A stretch of DNA of 64,000 bases from Methylovorus sp. MM2 (GCF_001648895.1 NZ_LXUF01000016.1:62001-126000), one strand, 5' to 3'. Shown: positions 54,403 through 64,000, numbered from the stretch's first letter. Translations and numbers: made by a program. The notes: generated by a model from the letters alone, not told the origin.

Positions 54403-55153
54403 ATTATTCAGGGTTTCTATCTTTGGCTTAATCATCGGTTTGCTGATGTTTGTGCCTTTTATGGCAAATGCTGCAGATGCCGGTATGCCGCTCGTAAATG
54501 CGACTCCGGCAGCGGGTGGCGGGCAGAACTATACGCTTAGCTTGCAAACATTGATTCTGCTGACAGCTTTATCGTTCCTGCCTTCGGCATTACTGATGAT
54601 GACAAGTTTTACACGTATCATCATCGTGCTGTCTTTATTGAGACAAGCATTGGGTACACAGTCATCTCCGCCGAATCAGGTGTTGATTGGCCTAGCATTA
54701 TTTCTCACTCTTTTTGTGATGAGCCCGGTTTTTGACAAGATATATACAGATGCCTACCAGCCGCTTTCCGAGAACAAGATCACGATGCAAGAGGCCATGG
54801 ATAAAGGTGTTGCGCCGCTAAAAACATTCATGCTCAAGCAGACGCGTGAAGGTGATCTGGCACTATTCCTAAAGATGGCACAGACCAAACCTATCGAGAA
54901 TGCTGATCAGATACCGCTCCGTGTACTGGTACCAGCCTTTATGACGAGCGAGCTCAAGACGGCGTTCCAGATCGGTTTTGCAATCTTCATCCCGTTTCTG
55001 ATTATTGATATGGTTGTTGCCAGTGTGCTGATGGCCATGGGGATGATGATGGTATCGCCAGCCATCGTGGCCTTGCCATTTAAGCTGATGTTATTCGTAT
55101 TAGTGGATGGCTGGCAGTTGCTGCTGGGTTCACTCGTACAAAGTTTCTATTGA
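54383..55153 (+). CDS. fliP: Flagellar export gate protein FliP
   Basis: 256 residues. Cleavable signal peptide ([17 protein letters not shown]) then four membrane helices. [39 protein letters not shown] is the family signature (in part). ATG 54383 overlaps the fliO end by 20 bases. Forms the FliP5Q4R1 export gate. Confidence 0.95.
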   Translation: MEKSPNKLFRVSIFGLIIGLLMFVPFMANAADAGMPLVNATPAAGGGQNYTLSLQTLILLTALSFLPSALLMMTSFTRIIIVLSLLRQALGTQSSPPNQVLIGLALFLTLFVMSPVFDKIYTDAYQPLSENKITMQEAMDKGVAPLKTFMLKQTREGDLALFLKMAQTKPIENADQIPLRVLVPAFMTSELKTAFQIGFAIFIPFLIIDMVVASVLMAMGMMMVSPAIVALPFKLMLFVLVDGWQLLLGSLVQSFY

Positions 55154-55164
55154 GGAGAGCATAA

Positions 55165-55437
55165 ATGACGCCAGAAGGTGTGATGACGCTTGGTCACCAA
55201 GCGATGGAAGTGACATTGATGGTAGCGGCTCCAATGCTGATCGTCGTATTGTTGATCGGCCTGATTGTCAGTATCTTTCAGGCCGCCACTCAAATCAATG
55301 AAGCAACGCTCTCATTTATTCCCAAACTTATCGGCGTATTTGTCGTGCTGGTGATCGCAGGCCCTTGGATGTTGACCACCATGACAGATTACATGCGGCT
55401 TGTATTCACTAGCGTCCCAATGATGGCAGCGGGCTAG
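55165..55437 (+). CDS. fliQ: Flagellar export gate protein FliQ
   Basis: 90 residues, two membrane helices (MLIVVLLIGLIVSIFQAAT, LIGVFVVLVIAGPWML). TPEGVMTLGHQAMEVTL is the usual start. Between fliP and fliR; a component of the export gate. Confidence 0.96.
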   Translation: MTPEGVMTLGHQAMEVTLMVAAPMLIVVLLIGLIVSIFQAATQINEATLSFIPKLIGVFVVLVIAGPWMLTTMTDYMRLVFTSVPMMAAG

Positions 55438-55485
55438 TTAGCCTCAGTTATTTCCAACTTTAGATTCCCACTCTAGTATTTGCCG

Positions 55486-56283
55486 ATGATCTCAATTAGC
55501 AGTGATGTACTGAATGCTTGGGTCATCGGTTTGCTATGGCCGCTGGCAAGAGTGCTTGCCATGATTGCTGCCTCCCCGATTTTTAGTCACGGTGCTATTC
55601 CCACACGTGTTCAGGCGGGTGTCGGAGTATTGATCACGTTGGCAACGATGCCTATGCTGCCGCCAATGCCACATTTCGATATTATTTCTCTACAAGGCTT
55701 GTTGATTCTGGCGCAGCAGATACTTATAGGTGCTGCCATTGGCTTGAGTATGCGTATTGTTTTTTCTGCTGTTGAAATGGCAGGGCAGTTGATCGGTATG
55801 ACAATGGGCTTGGGTTTTGCCACCTTTTTTGACCCGCAATCACAAGGGCAGAGTAATGCGATCAGTCAGTTTCTGATGCTATTCGCCATGTTGGTATTTT
55901 TGAGTATTGATGGGCATTTGCTGATTATTTCAGCGGTGGCAAATAGTTTTGTCACCATTCCTATTTCCACGGATGTAGGTGGTGGGCTGAATTACATGAA
56001 GATCGCGCTTTGGGGTGAAAAGGTCTTTAGTGCCGGGCTGCTTTTGGCTTTACCGGCAGTGGCTGCTTTGTTAATCGCCAATATGGCGCTGGGCGTATTA
56101 ACCAGAACAGCGCCACAGCTGAATATTTTTGGTATTGGTTTCCCCATTACGATTAGTATGGGGTTTATTGTGATTGCGTTTACCTTGCCAGGCATGTTGC
56201 AGCCGATTCAGCATATCATTCAGGAAGGCATTATCACGATGAATAGTGTCGGGATGCCTTCAGCAACGCCATTACCTAAATAA
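55486..56283 (+). CDS. fliR: Flagellar export gate protein FliR
   Basis: 265 residues, polytopic membrane protein. WPLARVLAMIAASPIFSHGAIPTRVQAGVGVLITL and GQLIGMTMGLGFATFFDPQSQGQSN match FliR. ATG 55486 is preferred to the TTG at 55480; no strong SD. It ends the operon and converges with flgL with 20 bases between. Confidence 0.94.
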   Translation: MISISSDVLNAWVIGLLWPLARVLAMIAASPIFSHGAIPTRVQAGVGVLITLATMPMLPPMPHFDIISLQGLLILAQQILIGAAIGLSMRIVFSAVEMAGQLIGMTMGLGFATFFDPQSQGQSNAISQFLMLFAMLVFLSIDGHLLIISAVANSFVTIPISTDVGGGLNYMKIALWGEKVFSAGLLLALPAVAALLIANMALGVLTRTAPQLNIFGIGFPITISMGFIVIAFTLPGMLQPIQHIIQEGIITMNSVGMPSATPLPK

Positions 56284-56303
56284 TATTTCTGGCTAGGCAT
56301 GGA

Positions 56304-57218
56304 TTACAACATGCTGAATAGTGAGAGTCCTGTAGTCATCGTAAATGATTGCATGGCGGCATCAAGTACCGTTTTTTGTTTAGTCAGGTCAGAGAGGGCT
56401 TTCGTATAATCCAGATCCTGAATATTCGAAAGCGTTGCTTGGTACTGGATATCTTTCTCTGAGCCTGCTGTATCTAAGGCTTCCAGTTCTTGCAATTTAG
56501 TGCCGACAGACGCGCGTGCAGTGACTACGTTATCCAGTGACCCTGCAACACTGGCATTGAGCGTGCCAAGTCCGGTACTTAATGCATCACGGTCAGCATC
56601 TGTTACCACAGGCGTCTGGAGTAAGGTAACCAAGCTTTTTAATGACGCGAAAATGTCATTGCCATTCGCTTGAAAGATGCTTGAGCCCGTTTCGTTAATG
56701 GCAATCTGGCGGCTACTGTCTACCTGTACTAGATGTGTGCCATCATCCCCCGTGTAGGTTGCGCCCGTTGCGGTCTCTACATAAGGGGCTGTCTTGATAT
56801 TGAAACCTGCAAACAGGTAATTGCTTGAAGCGTCTTTGCTATTCGCCAATGCAACAAGCTGGCTTAGCGAGCTTTGGATTTGTGTTGCCAAGTCACCGCG
56901 TTGTTGGTTGGATAATACGGCATTGCCTGCGCCAACGATGTTGGATTGTACTGAAAGTATTACGTCACTGATGCTTGAAAGTGCACCTTCGACAGTGTTT
57001 AACTGAGCAGTTGCATTGCTGCGATTGTCTTTATATTGGGAGTTGATGCTTTGCGCTTGTGTCAGCTCGACCACGCGGGCTGAGCCAACAGGGTCATCCG
57101 AGGGCTTATTGATTCTCTTCATTGTGGCGATCTGTTCTTGCAGTTTGACCTGATCCGCCTGAATATTGCTGATCCGTGCGATGCCGGAGTCATAAATAGT
57201 GTTTGTACTGATGCGCAT
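56304..57218 (-). CDS. flgL: Hook-filament junction protein FlgL
   Basis: 304 residues, HAP3. RISTNTIYDSGIARISNIQADQVKLQEQIATMKRINKPSDDPVGSARV is the family N-terminus (in part), flagellin-like; the C-terminal helix is KALSDLTKQKTVLDAAMQSF. It lies 28 bases after flgK and is probably cotranscribed from the sigma-28 site before flgK. Confidence 0.95.
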   Translation of the reverse strand: MRISTNTIYDSGIARISNIQADQVKLQEQIATMKRINKPSDDPVGSARVVELTQAQSINSQYKDNRSNATAQLNTVEGALSSISDVILSVQSNIVGAGNAVLSNQQRGDLATQIQSSLSQLVALANSKDASSNYLFAGFNIKTAPYVETATGATYTGDDGTHLVQVDSSRQIAINETGSSIFQANGNDIFASLKSLVTLLQTPVVTDADRDALSTGLGTLNASVAGSLDNVVTARASVGTKLQELEALDTAGSEKDIQYQATLSNIQDLDYTKALSDLTKQKTVLDAAMQSFTMTTGLSLFSML

Positions 57219-57246
57219 GATCTTGATTCCTTATGTGCTCAATGTG

Positions 57247-59178
57247 TTAAATGGCTAATATCGAATCAAACAATTCACTGGCGATCTGCATCATTTTACC
57301 TGCTGCCTGATACGCCTGTTGATAACGTAGAAGATTCGTTGCTTCTTCATCTAGATTCACACCCGACAATGATTGCTGTGCCGAAACCGATTGTGCAACC
57401 AGCGTGCTGGCGGCTTCACCTGTGATCTGTAGTTCACGTGTCTTATTGCCAACGGTACTGACTAGCTTAGAGAAAGCACCTTCATAGCTGGTATTGCCAT
57501 CGATCGTGTTTGCTGTTTGCAAGCCTGACATCAAGAGTGCATTGCGATTATCACCAGCTGCCGTCGTGGTATTGGCTGTCAGGGTGAACGTGTCACCATT
57601 GGCTGGTGTGCCACTCATCTGAAAGCTCACGCCTGCGACGCTATAGCTAGCGCCACTGGTGTAAGGAATAGTGCTACCGGCAGGGTATACAGTACTGGTT
57701 GAACCCACTGTTACTGTGACTGCCTGCGATGCAGGGAAGCCCGAAAGTGATGTCGTGCCACTATTGTAGGTAAGTGTTAATGGTGAGGCGAGGGGGCTTG
57801 CTGCATAGGTACTGCTGACGGATGCAGTGCCTATCGACGCACTCCCTGTATTCGTTGTTGTGGCGGCAGAGCTGACAGCAGGTGCGCCTGCTGCGATCTT
57901 GCTTGTATCTGTCATTGAGACTGAAAGCGAGTTTGCGGCATTCTTTGTCGGTTGAATCACGAATGTATCACCAGTGCCTATCGTGCCGGAGGCAATATCG
58001 ACACTCATGCCATCAATGGTTTGTGGAAAGCTGGCGAATGTGAATGTCTGGCCATCACCCGAGCGGGTCAATGTGTAGTTCGCACCATCATATTTAAGTT
58101 TGTAATCGCTCGTGGTAATAGCCGATGCATCAGTGATCGAGGCGCTGATTGTGGCTGAACCTGTGTTGTTGGTACTGGCATTCACTTTTGGTACAGGCAG
58201 GTTGAATATATTCACGCCAGGATCACCATTAGCATCAAGCCCTTGCTGGTTCTGCGTATTGAGTGAATTTGCTAGCCCGATAGCGATCTGCCCAAGGCGG
58301 TTCTGGGCATCATCCAGCGAATTGCGAAATTCCAATATGCCGCCGATATTACCACCAGAGATGCTATTGCTATTGAGTAGCGATGTGCCACCTGAGGGAG
58401 TCTGATAAGCGAGCTCAAGTCTGCTACTGTCAGTCGGTGATGGTACGGTAGTCAACGAATAAGTGTTGATACCAGATACCAAGGGCAAGCCGTTGCTGAC
58501 ATAAACGTTATAACTATTGCCTTGTGTGACTACATTGACTTTGATCTCCTTACTTAACTCGGAGACCAGATTGTCACGCTGATCCATTAAATCATTAGGT
58601 GGCTGACCTGTGGCATTGATCGCTTTTTCAATTGAGCTATTCAACTGTGCGATCTGGGTGGCATAAGAATTTACCAGTGTCATGCTGCTACTGAGCTGTG
58701 AATTCACGGCCGTTTGCATCTCGGCTAATCGACCACCAATGCTCTGGAATCGGCTAGTCAGTGATTGCGCAGAGGATAGAAACGCCTGACGCGATGCCGA
58801 ATCACTGGGGCTGGATGATAGGTCCTGAACGCTATCAAAGAAATCTTCTAACGCGGGTGTCAGGCTGGCGGATGAGTTTGCCAACAAATCATCGATCTGC
58901 GCCATTTGGGTCGCGTAAGTATTCAGTTCGCTGCTGGTAGACTGGTGGCTATTCACCTGCTTTGCCAAGAGGTCGCTGTAGATGCGCGTAATCGTACTTA
59001 CCTGAACCCCTTGACCCACATAACCATACCCATAATTGATCGCTAAAGCCGATGCCTGAATCGTCGTTTGTCTGGAGTATCCAGGGGTCGATGCATTCGC
59101 GATATTGTTTCCTGTCGTGTTTATCCCTGCCTGTGCGGCGGCGAGTGCTGTCTTGCCTATATTTAGAATGTTCGACAT
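57247..59178 (-). CDS. flgK: Hook-filament junction protein FlgK
   Basis: 643 residues, HAP1. N-terminal ILNIGKTALAAAQAGINTTGNNIANASTPGYSRQT and C-terminal GVNLDEEATNLLRYQQAYQAAGKMMQIASELFDSIL are conserved. The middle holds a Thr/Ser/Gly-rich insert with two related stretches (TNNTGSATIS and TTNTGSASIG), which explains the size. A sigma-28-like promoter precedes it. Confidence 0.95.
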   Translation of the reverse strand: MSNILNIGKTALAAAQAGINTTGNNIANASTPGYSRQTTIQASALAINYGYGYVGQGVQVSTITRIYSDLLAKQVNSHQSTSSELNTYATQMAQIDDLLANSSASLTPALEDFFDSVQDLSSSPSDSASRQAFLSSAQSLTSRFQSIGGRLAEMQTAVNSQLSSSMTLVNSYATQIAQLNSSIEKAINATGQPPNDLMDQRDNLVSELSKEIKVNVVTQGNSYNVYVSNGLPLVSGINTYSLTTVPSPTDSSRLELAYQTPSGGTSLLNSNSISGGNIGGILEFRNSLDDAQNRLGQIAIGLANSLNTQNQQGLDANGDPGVNIFNLPVPKVNASTNNTGSATISASITDASAITTSDYKLKYDGANYTLTRSGDGQTFTFASFPQTIDGMSVDIASGTIGTGDTFVIQPTKNAANSLSVSMTDTSKIAAGAPAVSSAATTTNTGSASIGTASVSSTYAASPLASPLTLTYNSGTTSLSGFPASQAVTVTVGSTSTVYPAGSTIPYTSGASYSVAGVSFQMSGTPANGDTFTLTANTTTAAGDNRNALLMSGLQTANTIDGNTSYEGAFSKLVSTVGNKTRELQITGEAASTLVAQSVSAQQSLSGVNLDEEATNLLRYQQAYQAAGKMMQIASELFDSILAI

Positions 59179-59238
59179 AACGTTGCCCGTTTCGGATAAA
59201 CCACTTTGTTTCTTTCTCGCATCACCTATTACTTTAGG

Positions 59239-59265
59239 TTGACGACAAAATTAGCGAAAACTTTA
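59239..59265 (-). promoter_or_regulatory. Sigma-28 promoter of flgKL
   Basis: On the minus strand TAAAGTTT (59265-59258), 11-base spacer, GTCGTCAA (59246-59239). Against TAAAGTTT-N11-GCCGATAA the -35 half and spacer match exactly. It lies in the 98-base flgJ-flgK gap and allows late expression of flgK and flgL apart from the upstream flg operon. Confidence 0.75.
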
Positions 59266-59276
59266 AAGCCTATGTG

Positions 59277-60191
59277 TCAGGCAGAAGACACTTTCTGGAT
59301 GACACGTGATAGTTTGCTTGCATAGTTAGGGTCGGTCGCATAGCCTGCATCTTGTATCGCCTGTGCATATCCATTTGGGTTTTGCAGATTATTCATGACA
59401 TTTGCATAGCGCGGATTATTTTGCATCAGGTTCGCAAAGTCCTTGAATGAATCCGCGTATGAATCATAAGCGCGGAATTTCTCGACCTTGGTCTGTTTTA
59501 CGCCATTCACGTATTCAGTGGTGGTGGCTTCGACTACTTTGCCTGTCCAATTGCCGGTCGCTTTTATGCCAAAGAGGTTATAGCTTTGCTCGCCATTGCT
59601 ACCTTTGATCTCACGTTTTCCCCAACCACTTTCGAGGGCAGCCTGACCTAACATGAAGCTGGCAGGGATGCCTGTTGTCTTGCTGGCTTCCTCTGCGTGA
59701 GAAGACATCGTGTTCTGGAATGCTGTAGGCGAGGCGCTGCTATCAGCGCTATTTTTACTTGATGATGCAATGGCGTCACTATCTGCCGTTACCCCACCAG
59801 CCGCATACGGGTTCTTGTAGTAGTAGCCATCATTCTGTGAGAACTTCAGGTTATTGACCGCTTGCTCTAATGAGTCCTGAGACTTTGGGGTATAGCCACT
59901 TAACTGTCTGGTCAAGACTTCAGCAAGTCCTATGCCTTTCGATGACATCGATTGGCTGAGCTGCTGGTCCAGCATCGCAGTGAAAGTGCGTGTTTGCTCG
60001 TTATCGAATTCACCATCTTGCGGGGTAGCATCCCGCATGCTTTTCATCATCATGTTCACGAAGATAGATTCGAACTGCTTTGCGACGGCCTTGATGGCTT
60101 CAGGCGAGTTATCTTTTGCTGCCAATTTCAGGTTATTAAGCCCGTTGGCATCGATTGCTAATTTCCCGGAAAGATCAGCTGAGTTCACCAT
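59277..60191 (-). CDS. flgJ: Flagellar rod assembly protein / muramidase FlgJ
   Basis: 304 residues, bifunctional. N-terminal rod-binding domain (AVAKQFESIFVNMMMKSMRDATPQDGEFDNEQTRTF, in part) and C-terminal glucosaminidase domain (SFMLGQAALESGWGKREI with the catalytic Glu). Cuts peptidoglycan locally for rod passage. 12 bases after flgI. Confidence 0.95.
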   Translation of the reverse strand: MVNSADLSGKLAIDANGLNNLKLAAKDNSPEAIKAVAKQFESIFVNMMMKSMRDATPQDGEFDNEQTRTFTAMLDQQLSQSMSSKGIGLAEVLTRQLSGYTPKSQDSLEQAVNNLKFSQNDGYYYKNPYAAGGVTADSDAIASSSKNSADSSASPTAFQNTMSSHAEEASKTTGIPASFMLGQAALESGWGKREIKGSNGEQSYNLFGIKATGNWTGKVVEATTTEYVNGVKQTKVEKFRAYDSYADSFKDFANLMQNNPRYANVMNNLQNPNGYAQAIQDAGYATDPNYASKLSRVIQKVSSA

Positions 60192-60203
60192 GGCCGTGCT
60201 CGC

Positions 60204-61328
60204 TTAGATGACTTCCAGATCTGCACGTAGAGACCCTGCAGCTTTCATGGCTTGCAGAATCGCCAGCAGATCTTGCGGTGTAGCGCCGATGGCATTCAAG
60301 GCTTTGATCACATCAGAGAGTGAAGCACCACCATCCACTTTTAATACTTTGCCCGGTTCTTTTTCTATCGTAATTTCAGAGCGCGCTGCAACCACGGTCT
60401 GCCCACCAGATAGTGCGCCAGGCTGACTGATGACAGGCGCAGTATTGATCACAACGGATAGATTGCCGTGAGAGACCGCACAATCTTCAAGCGTTACAGA
60501 TTGGTTCATGACTACAGAGCCTGTGCGCGCATTGAGAATGATCTTTGCGTAACCCGGGGCAGGGTTCACATCAATCGTTTCAAGCGATGCTAAAAATGAG
60601 ACCCGGCTCAGGTTGGCTGGTGCCATTACCTTGATGACGCGTGCATCTTGTGCTGCTGCGATGCTGGTGCCGAATTTTTTGTTGATCGCATCCGCCACGA
60701 TGTTCGCTGTGGAGAAATCAGACTCTTTCAGCTCAAGGCTGATGGTGTCGCTAAGGTTGAGTGTGCTCGGTACCGCACGTTCGACAGTAGCGCCTGAAGA
60801 TATGCGCCCTACGCCCAGATGGTTGATCTGTGTTTGGCTGCCGTTTGCTGAGGCACCTACACCACCTACCACTAGGTTACCTTGTGCCATCGCATAGACC
60901 TGATTATCCGCACCTTTAAGTGGTGTCATTACCAAGGTGCCGCCGCGCAGGCTTTTAGCATTACCCATCGATGAAACGGTGACATCCAAGTTTTGCCCAG
61001 GCTGCGAAAAGGCGGGCAGGGATGCAGTTACCATCACGGCAGCTACGTTCTTTAATTGCAGGTTAGTTCCGATAGGGATATTGATCCCCATCTGCTGCAT
61101 CATGCTGATAATACTTTGCACGGTGAAGGGTGTTTGTGTGGTCTGGTCGCCTGTGCCATCAAGACCGACAACCAAGCCGTAACCTACCAATTGGTTAGAA
61201 CGTACCCCTTGGATCGAAGCCAAGTCTTTAAGGCGCTCGGCATGTGCACTACCAATCACCATGATGCTTAGCATCATGGCTGTTGTTAAGCGCTTGAGTA
61301 AAGGATTAAAAGTTAACATATTGACCAT
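60204..61328 (-). CDS. flgI: Flagellar P-ring protein
   Basis: 374 residues, periplasmic. Signal peptide ending GSAHA-ER, then RLKDLASIQGVRSNQLVGYGLVVGLDGTGDQT, the family signature (in part). AAAGGA lies before ATG 61328. Forms the bushing in the peptidoglycan layer. Confidence 0.96.
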   Translation of the reverse strand: MVNMLTFNPLLKRLTTAMMLSIMVIGSAHAERLKDLASIQGVRSNQLVGYGLVVGLDGTGDQTTQTPFTVQSIISMMQQMGINIPIGTNLQLKNVAAVMVTASLPAFSQPGQNLDVTVSSMGNAKSLRGGTLVMTPLKGADNQVYAMAQGNLVVGGVGASANGSQTQINHLGVGRISSGATVERAVPSTLNLSDTISLELKESDFSTANIVADAINKKFGTSIAAAQDARVIKVMAPANLSRVSFLASLETIDVNPAPGYAKIILNARTGSVVMNQSVTLEDCAVSHGNLSVVINTAPVISQPGALSGGQTVVAARSEITIEKEPGKVLKVDGGASLSDVIKALNAIGATPQDLLAILQAMKAAGSLRADLEVI

Positions 61329-61341
61329 GATCTTTGTCCTT

Positions 61342-62073
61342 TTACAACGGAGCCAAGCTTAGGAAGAAACGCGTCAGGATGGAGGCGACTTGTGCGGCAT
61401 CTATTTTCGAGTTGGTTCTATATTCGATGCGTGCATCGGAAACCTTGGTTGAAGGCACGACATTGCCTGCCGCTACGCTGTCAGGGTTTACCACACCAGA
61501 AAAACGTACGAACTCGGTACCTTTATCAAGGCCGACTTGTTTCTCGCCAGCGACGACCATGTAGCCATTAGGTAATACATCTAGAACCGTCACCGTGATC
61601 GAACCGCTGAATACATTACTGGAGTTTGCTGCGGCTTTGTCTTCATATGAAGTGGCTGAAGTCGCACCAAATGTCGCTCTTGGTACAGGGCTGCCTAAAG
61701 AGGCGCTGATACCACTGGCAACAGAGCCATCTTTTGTAGCCGATGCGCCATTTGATTTAGTCGCTGATGTATTCTCAACCAGATTGATCGTGATGGAATC
61801 GCCAACCAAACGTGCGCGGCGGTCTTCCAGCATCGGGCGGAAAGTTGCCGGACTGTATATGCCGCCACTGTTGTAACTGACGTTTGTAGGCACGGCTGGT
61901 TTTGTTGTGCGATCTGGTTGAACGATAGATGTTGGCGTGATAGCGCAAGCACTTAATACCAGCAAATTGCCTGCCACAAGTAGACGTACCAGTGATTGGC
62001 GGATAGATGATAATGTTAGCCTGGTGCCAATCTTCATCACCCCAGTCTTGATCATCTCAACCTGAATCATCAT
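61342..62073 (-). CDS. flgH: Flagellar L-ring lipoprotein
   Basis: About 243 residues. A lipobox LVLSAC about 40 residues in, and family motifs (IYSPATFRPMLEDRRARLVGDSITINLVENTSA, in part). ATG 62073 (or 62070) has AAGGAG just upstream; the open frame continues 15 codons further without an SD. Forms the outer-membrane ring. A longer than usual region lies before the lipobox. Confidence 0.92.
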   Translation of the reverse strand: MMIQVEMIKTGVMKIGTRLTLSSIRQSLVRLLVAGNLLVLSACAITPTSIVQPDRTTKPAVPTNVSYNSGGIYSPATFRPMLEDRRARLVGDSITINLVENTSATKSNGASATKDGSVASGISASLGSPVPRATFGATSATSYEDKAAANSSNVFSGSITVTVLDVLPNGYMVVAGEKQVGLDKGTEFVRFSGVVNPDSVAAGNVVPSTKVSDARIEYRTNSKIDAAQVASILTRFFLSLAPL

Positions 62074-62136
62074 AGTCTCCTTGAATCTTTCAGCGTGCTT
62101 TAGCATTGGTAATAGCATGGTTAAACAATACTCAAA

Positions 62137-62919
62137 CTACATCTGCGAAAGTTTCTGCAACATCTGGTCGGATGTTGTGATGGCTTTACTGTTCATTTCG
62201 TAAGCGCGTTGGGTTTGGATCATATTGACCAGCTCTTCCACCACGTTCACGTTCGAAGTTTCTACATAGCCTTGTGATAAGAGGCCAGCACCATTGGCAC
62301 CAGGTGTATTGGTTGTTGGTGTACCAGAAGCTGAAGTCTCAACGAACATGTTCTCGCCTTTTGAAAGCAAGCCGGCCGGGTTGATAAACGTTGCAAGCTG
62401 GATCGTACCTATCTGTACTGCATTGGCCGAGCCCGGTTGCGTGATAGACACCGTACCGTCACGACCCACAGTCAGTGATAGTGCATTGTTAGGAATGGTA
62501 ATTGCAGGTTGCACAGTAAAACCGCTTGAAGTCACTAATTGACCCTGATTATCGGTCTGAAATGCGCCATCGCGGGTATATGCCGTTGTACCGTCAGGTA
62601 GCAATACCTGAAAGAAGCCATCACCCTGAATCGCCACATCCTTGCTGTTCGATGTCTGTTGCAGATTGCCTTGGGAAAATATGCGTTCGGTTGCCACAGG
62701 GCGTACACCTGTGCCTAGCTGCAAGCCTGAAGGTAATTGTGTCTGCTGGGATGATTGCGCCCCAGGTTGACGAATGTTCTGGTAGAGCAGGTCTTCGAAC
62801 ACGGCGCGTGAACGTTTAAACCCATTTGTGCTGACGTTTGCCAAGTTATTGGCGATCACGTCCATCTGGGTCTGTTGTGCATCAAGTCCGGTTTTGGATA
62901 TCCAAAGTGAGCGAATCAT
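62137..62919 (-). CDS. flgG: Flagellar distal rod protein FlgG
   Basis: 260 residues. [47 protein letters not shown] (in part) at the N-terminus and [33 protein letters not shown] at the C-terminus identify it. Exported axial protein. Confidence 0.96.
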   Translation of the reverse strand: MIRSLWISKTGLDAQQTQMDVIANNLANVSTNGFKRSRAVFEDLLYQNIRQPGAQSSQQTQLPSGLQLGTGVRPVATERIFSQGNLQQTSNSKDVAIQGDGFFQVLLPDGTTAYTRDGAFQTDNQGQLVTSSGFTVQPAITIPNNALSLTVGRDGTVSITQPGSANAVQIGTIQLATFINPAGLLSKGENMFVETSASGTPTTNTPGANGAGLLSQGYVETSNVNVVEELVNMIQTQRAYEMNSKAITTSDQMLQKLSQM

Positions 62920-62993
62920 GTTCGTTTCCTCTCATTAAATTAGCGGTTTAAAGCCAATTGGTGTTGCTCATGGTTATGCTATTACACATGGGC

Positions 62994-63737
62994 TTAACTT
63001 AAACTCAAGATCTGCGTTGCTTTACTATCGTTATTCTCAGCGTTCTGCAATAACTTCATGTGGGTATCGAATTGGCGTGCGAGGTCGATCATATTGACCA
63101 TCGCATCGATCACATTGACGTTACTACCTTCTAGCGCTCCATTGACTACGCGGACAGTGGCATCAGGTAATACATTGGATTTATCTGCTGTCTCAAAAAG
63201 CCCATCGCCGCCACGTACAAGATTAGACTCTGAAGGATTTACCAGTTTAAGACGATCAACGATATTGGTCGGCCCCGGTGCCGTGAGGCTCTGCATCGAT
63301 GAGATCGTGCCATCTTTACCGATCGCAATCCTGACATCAGGCGGAATGCTGATAGGGCCGCCACTTTCACTTAATACACTTAAGCCATTTTCTGTCTGCA
63401 GTAGCCCATTTTCACTGATTTTCAGTGAGCCATTACGGGTATAAGCCTCGCTGCCATCTGCTCTCCGCACAGCTAACCAACCCTTGCCCTCAATGGCTAA
63501 ATCGAGATCGCGATTGGTCTGCTGGATAGGGCCGGGTTTGAAGTCGGCAGTGACTGTCGTATCGACCACAAAAGTGCGCGTCGGTAGGCCTGGGCCTTGA
63601 ATCGGGACTGCACGGAATGAATCGACCTGTGCCTTGAACCCCGTCGTGGAAACGTTGGCCAGATTATGGGTCGTCGTTGCCTGTTGTTCAAAGATCTGTT
63701 TTGCACCTGACATACCAGTGTAAATGACGCGATCCAT
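62994..63737 (-). CDS. flgF: Flagellar proximal rod protein FlgF
   Basis: 247 residues. MDRVIYTGMSGAKQIFEQQATTTHNLANVSTTGFKAQ (in part) and the C-terminal SNVNVIDAMVNMIDLARQFDTHMKLLQNAEN match FlgF. SD AGGAGG precedes the ATG. Between flgE and flgG as usual. Confidence 0.95.
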   Translation of the reverse strand: MDRVIYTGMSGAKQIFEQQATTTHNLANVSTTGFKAQVDSFRAVPIQGPGLPTRTFVVDTTVTADFKPGPIQQTNRDLDLAIEGKGWLAVRRADGSEAYTRNGSLKISENGLLQTENGLSVLSESGGPISIPPDVRIAIGKDGTISSMQSLTAPGPTNIVDRLKLVNPSESNLVRGGDGLFETADKSNVLPDATVRVVNGALEGSNVNVIDAMVNMIDLARQFDTHMKLLQNAENNDSKATQILSLS

Positions 63738-63774
63738 ACCGTACCTCCTTTACTGATCCAGCCTACTAAATTAA

Positions 63775-64000
63775 TTAACGCAAGTTAACCAATGTCTGTA
63801 GCACCTGATCCTGTGTCTTAATGGTCTGCGCATTGGCTTGATAGAAGCGTTGCGCAGTGATCATGTTCACGAGTTCAGATGTCAGGTCGACGTTAGACTC
63901 TTCAAGTGCTGATGACTGCAAGATACCCAAGCCGCCAGTACCTGCGGTACCTACGACAGCTAAACCTGAGTCAGGCGTTTCTGCCCATTGGTTATTGCCC
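63775..64000 (-). CDS. flgE: 3' end of the flagellar hook protein gene (partial)
   Basis: The minus-strand frame from the right edge to the stop at 63777-63775 encodes 74 C-terminal residues, including ESNVDLTSELVNMITAQRFYQANAQTI and ending QVLQTLVNLR, the hook-protein C-terminus. The rest lies beyond the window. It is 37 bases upstream of flgF. Confidence 0.93.
   Translation of the reverse strand, partial: GNNQWAETPDSGLAVVGTAGTGGLGILQSSALEESNVDLTSELVNMITAQRFYQANAQTIKTQDQVLQTLVNLR

Overview
The window looks like a chromosomal segment of a methylotrophic, flagellated betaproteobacterium, most probably a member of the Methylophilaceae (Methylophilus/Methylotenera/Methylovorus group). This is inferred from three things: a complete calcium-type methanol dehydrogenase cluster (mxaFJGIRSACKLD), the order thrS-infC-rpmI-rplT-pheS-pheT-ihfA-merR-tRNA-Pro, and a proteobacterial flagellar regulon. 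I see no insertion sequences, prophage genes or CRISPR arrays.

Region 1 (1-8658) makes sugar nucleotides and polysaccharide: the tail of an unidentified gene, a GT4 glycosyltransferase, ugd and manC on +, then rfbB-rfbA-rfbC-rfbD on - (dTDP-L-rhamnose), then galE. Region 2 (8659-10946) holds two PEP-CTERM secreted proteins behind a canonical sigma-54 promoter and a TIGR03790-type protein. These are marks of an exosortase system whose sortase is not in the window. Region 3 (11098-18752) is a translation block: thrS, infC (starting at the rare codon ATA), rpmI, rplT, pheS, pheT, ihfA, a MerR regulator and tRNA-Pro(GGG). A SUV3-type RNA helicase follows.

Region 4 (20400-38054) is the methanol-oxidation island. 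Ten mxa genes plus mxaF, all on +, encode the PQQ enzyme subunits, its cytochrome cL acceptor, and the MoxR/VWA-type assembly factors. Three histidine kinase/LuxR-type response regulator pairs surround them. The first kinase has a MoxY/LapD-like periplasmic domain. A 13-bp palindrome of the form GGGAANNNTTCCC recurs, exact or with one mismatch, five times in the non-coding DNA of this island: before the first kinase, twice before mxaF, after the second regulator and after mxaD. I propose it as the operator of a local methanol regulon; this is the most interesting observation here.

Region 5 (38210-64000) is flagellar: a GGDEF-less relative of diguanylate cyclase N-terminal domains, fliC-flaG-fliD-fliS-fliT, a FliK-like/FlhB-C-terminal-like pair, fliE (-), fliFGHIJK, fliLMNOPQR (+), then flgL, flgK, flgJ, flgI, flgH, flgG, flgF and the 3' end of flgE on -. 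Sigma-28-like promoters precede fliC and flgK. Together these genes build the rod, hook, filament, export gate and switch.

Start codons were chosen from Shine-Dalgarno (SD) position, overlap with the preceding stop, and family length. Alternatives are stated where the choice is open.
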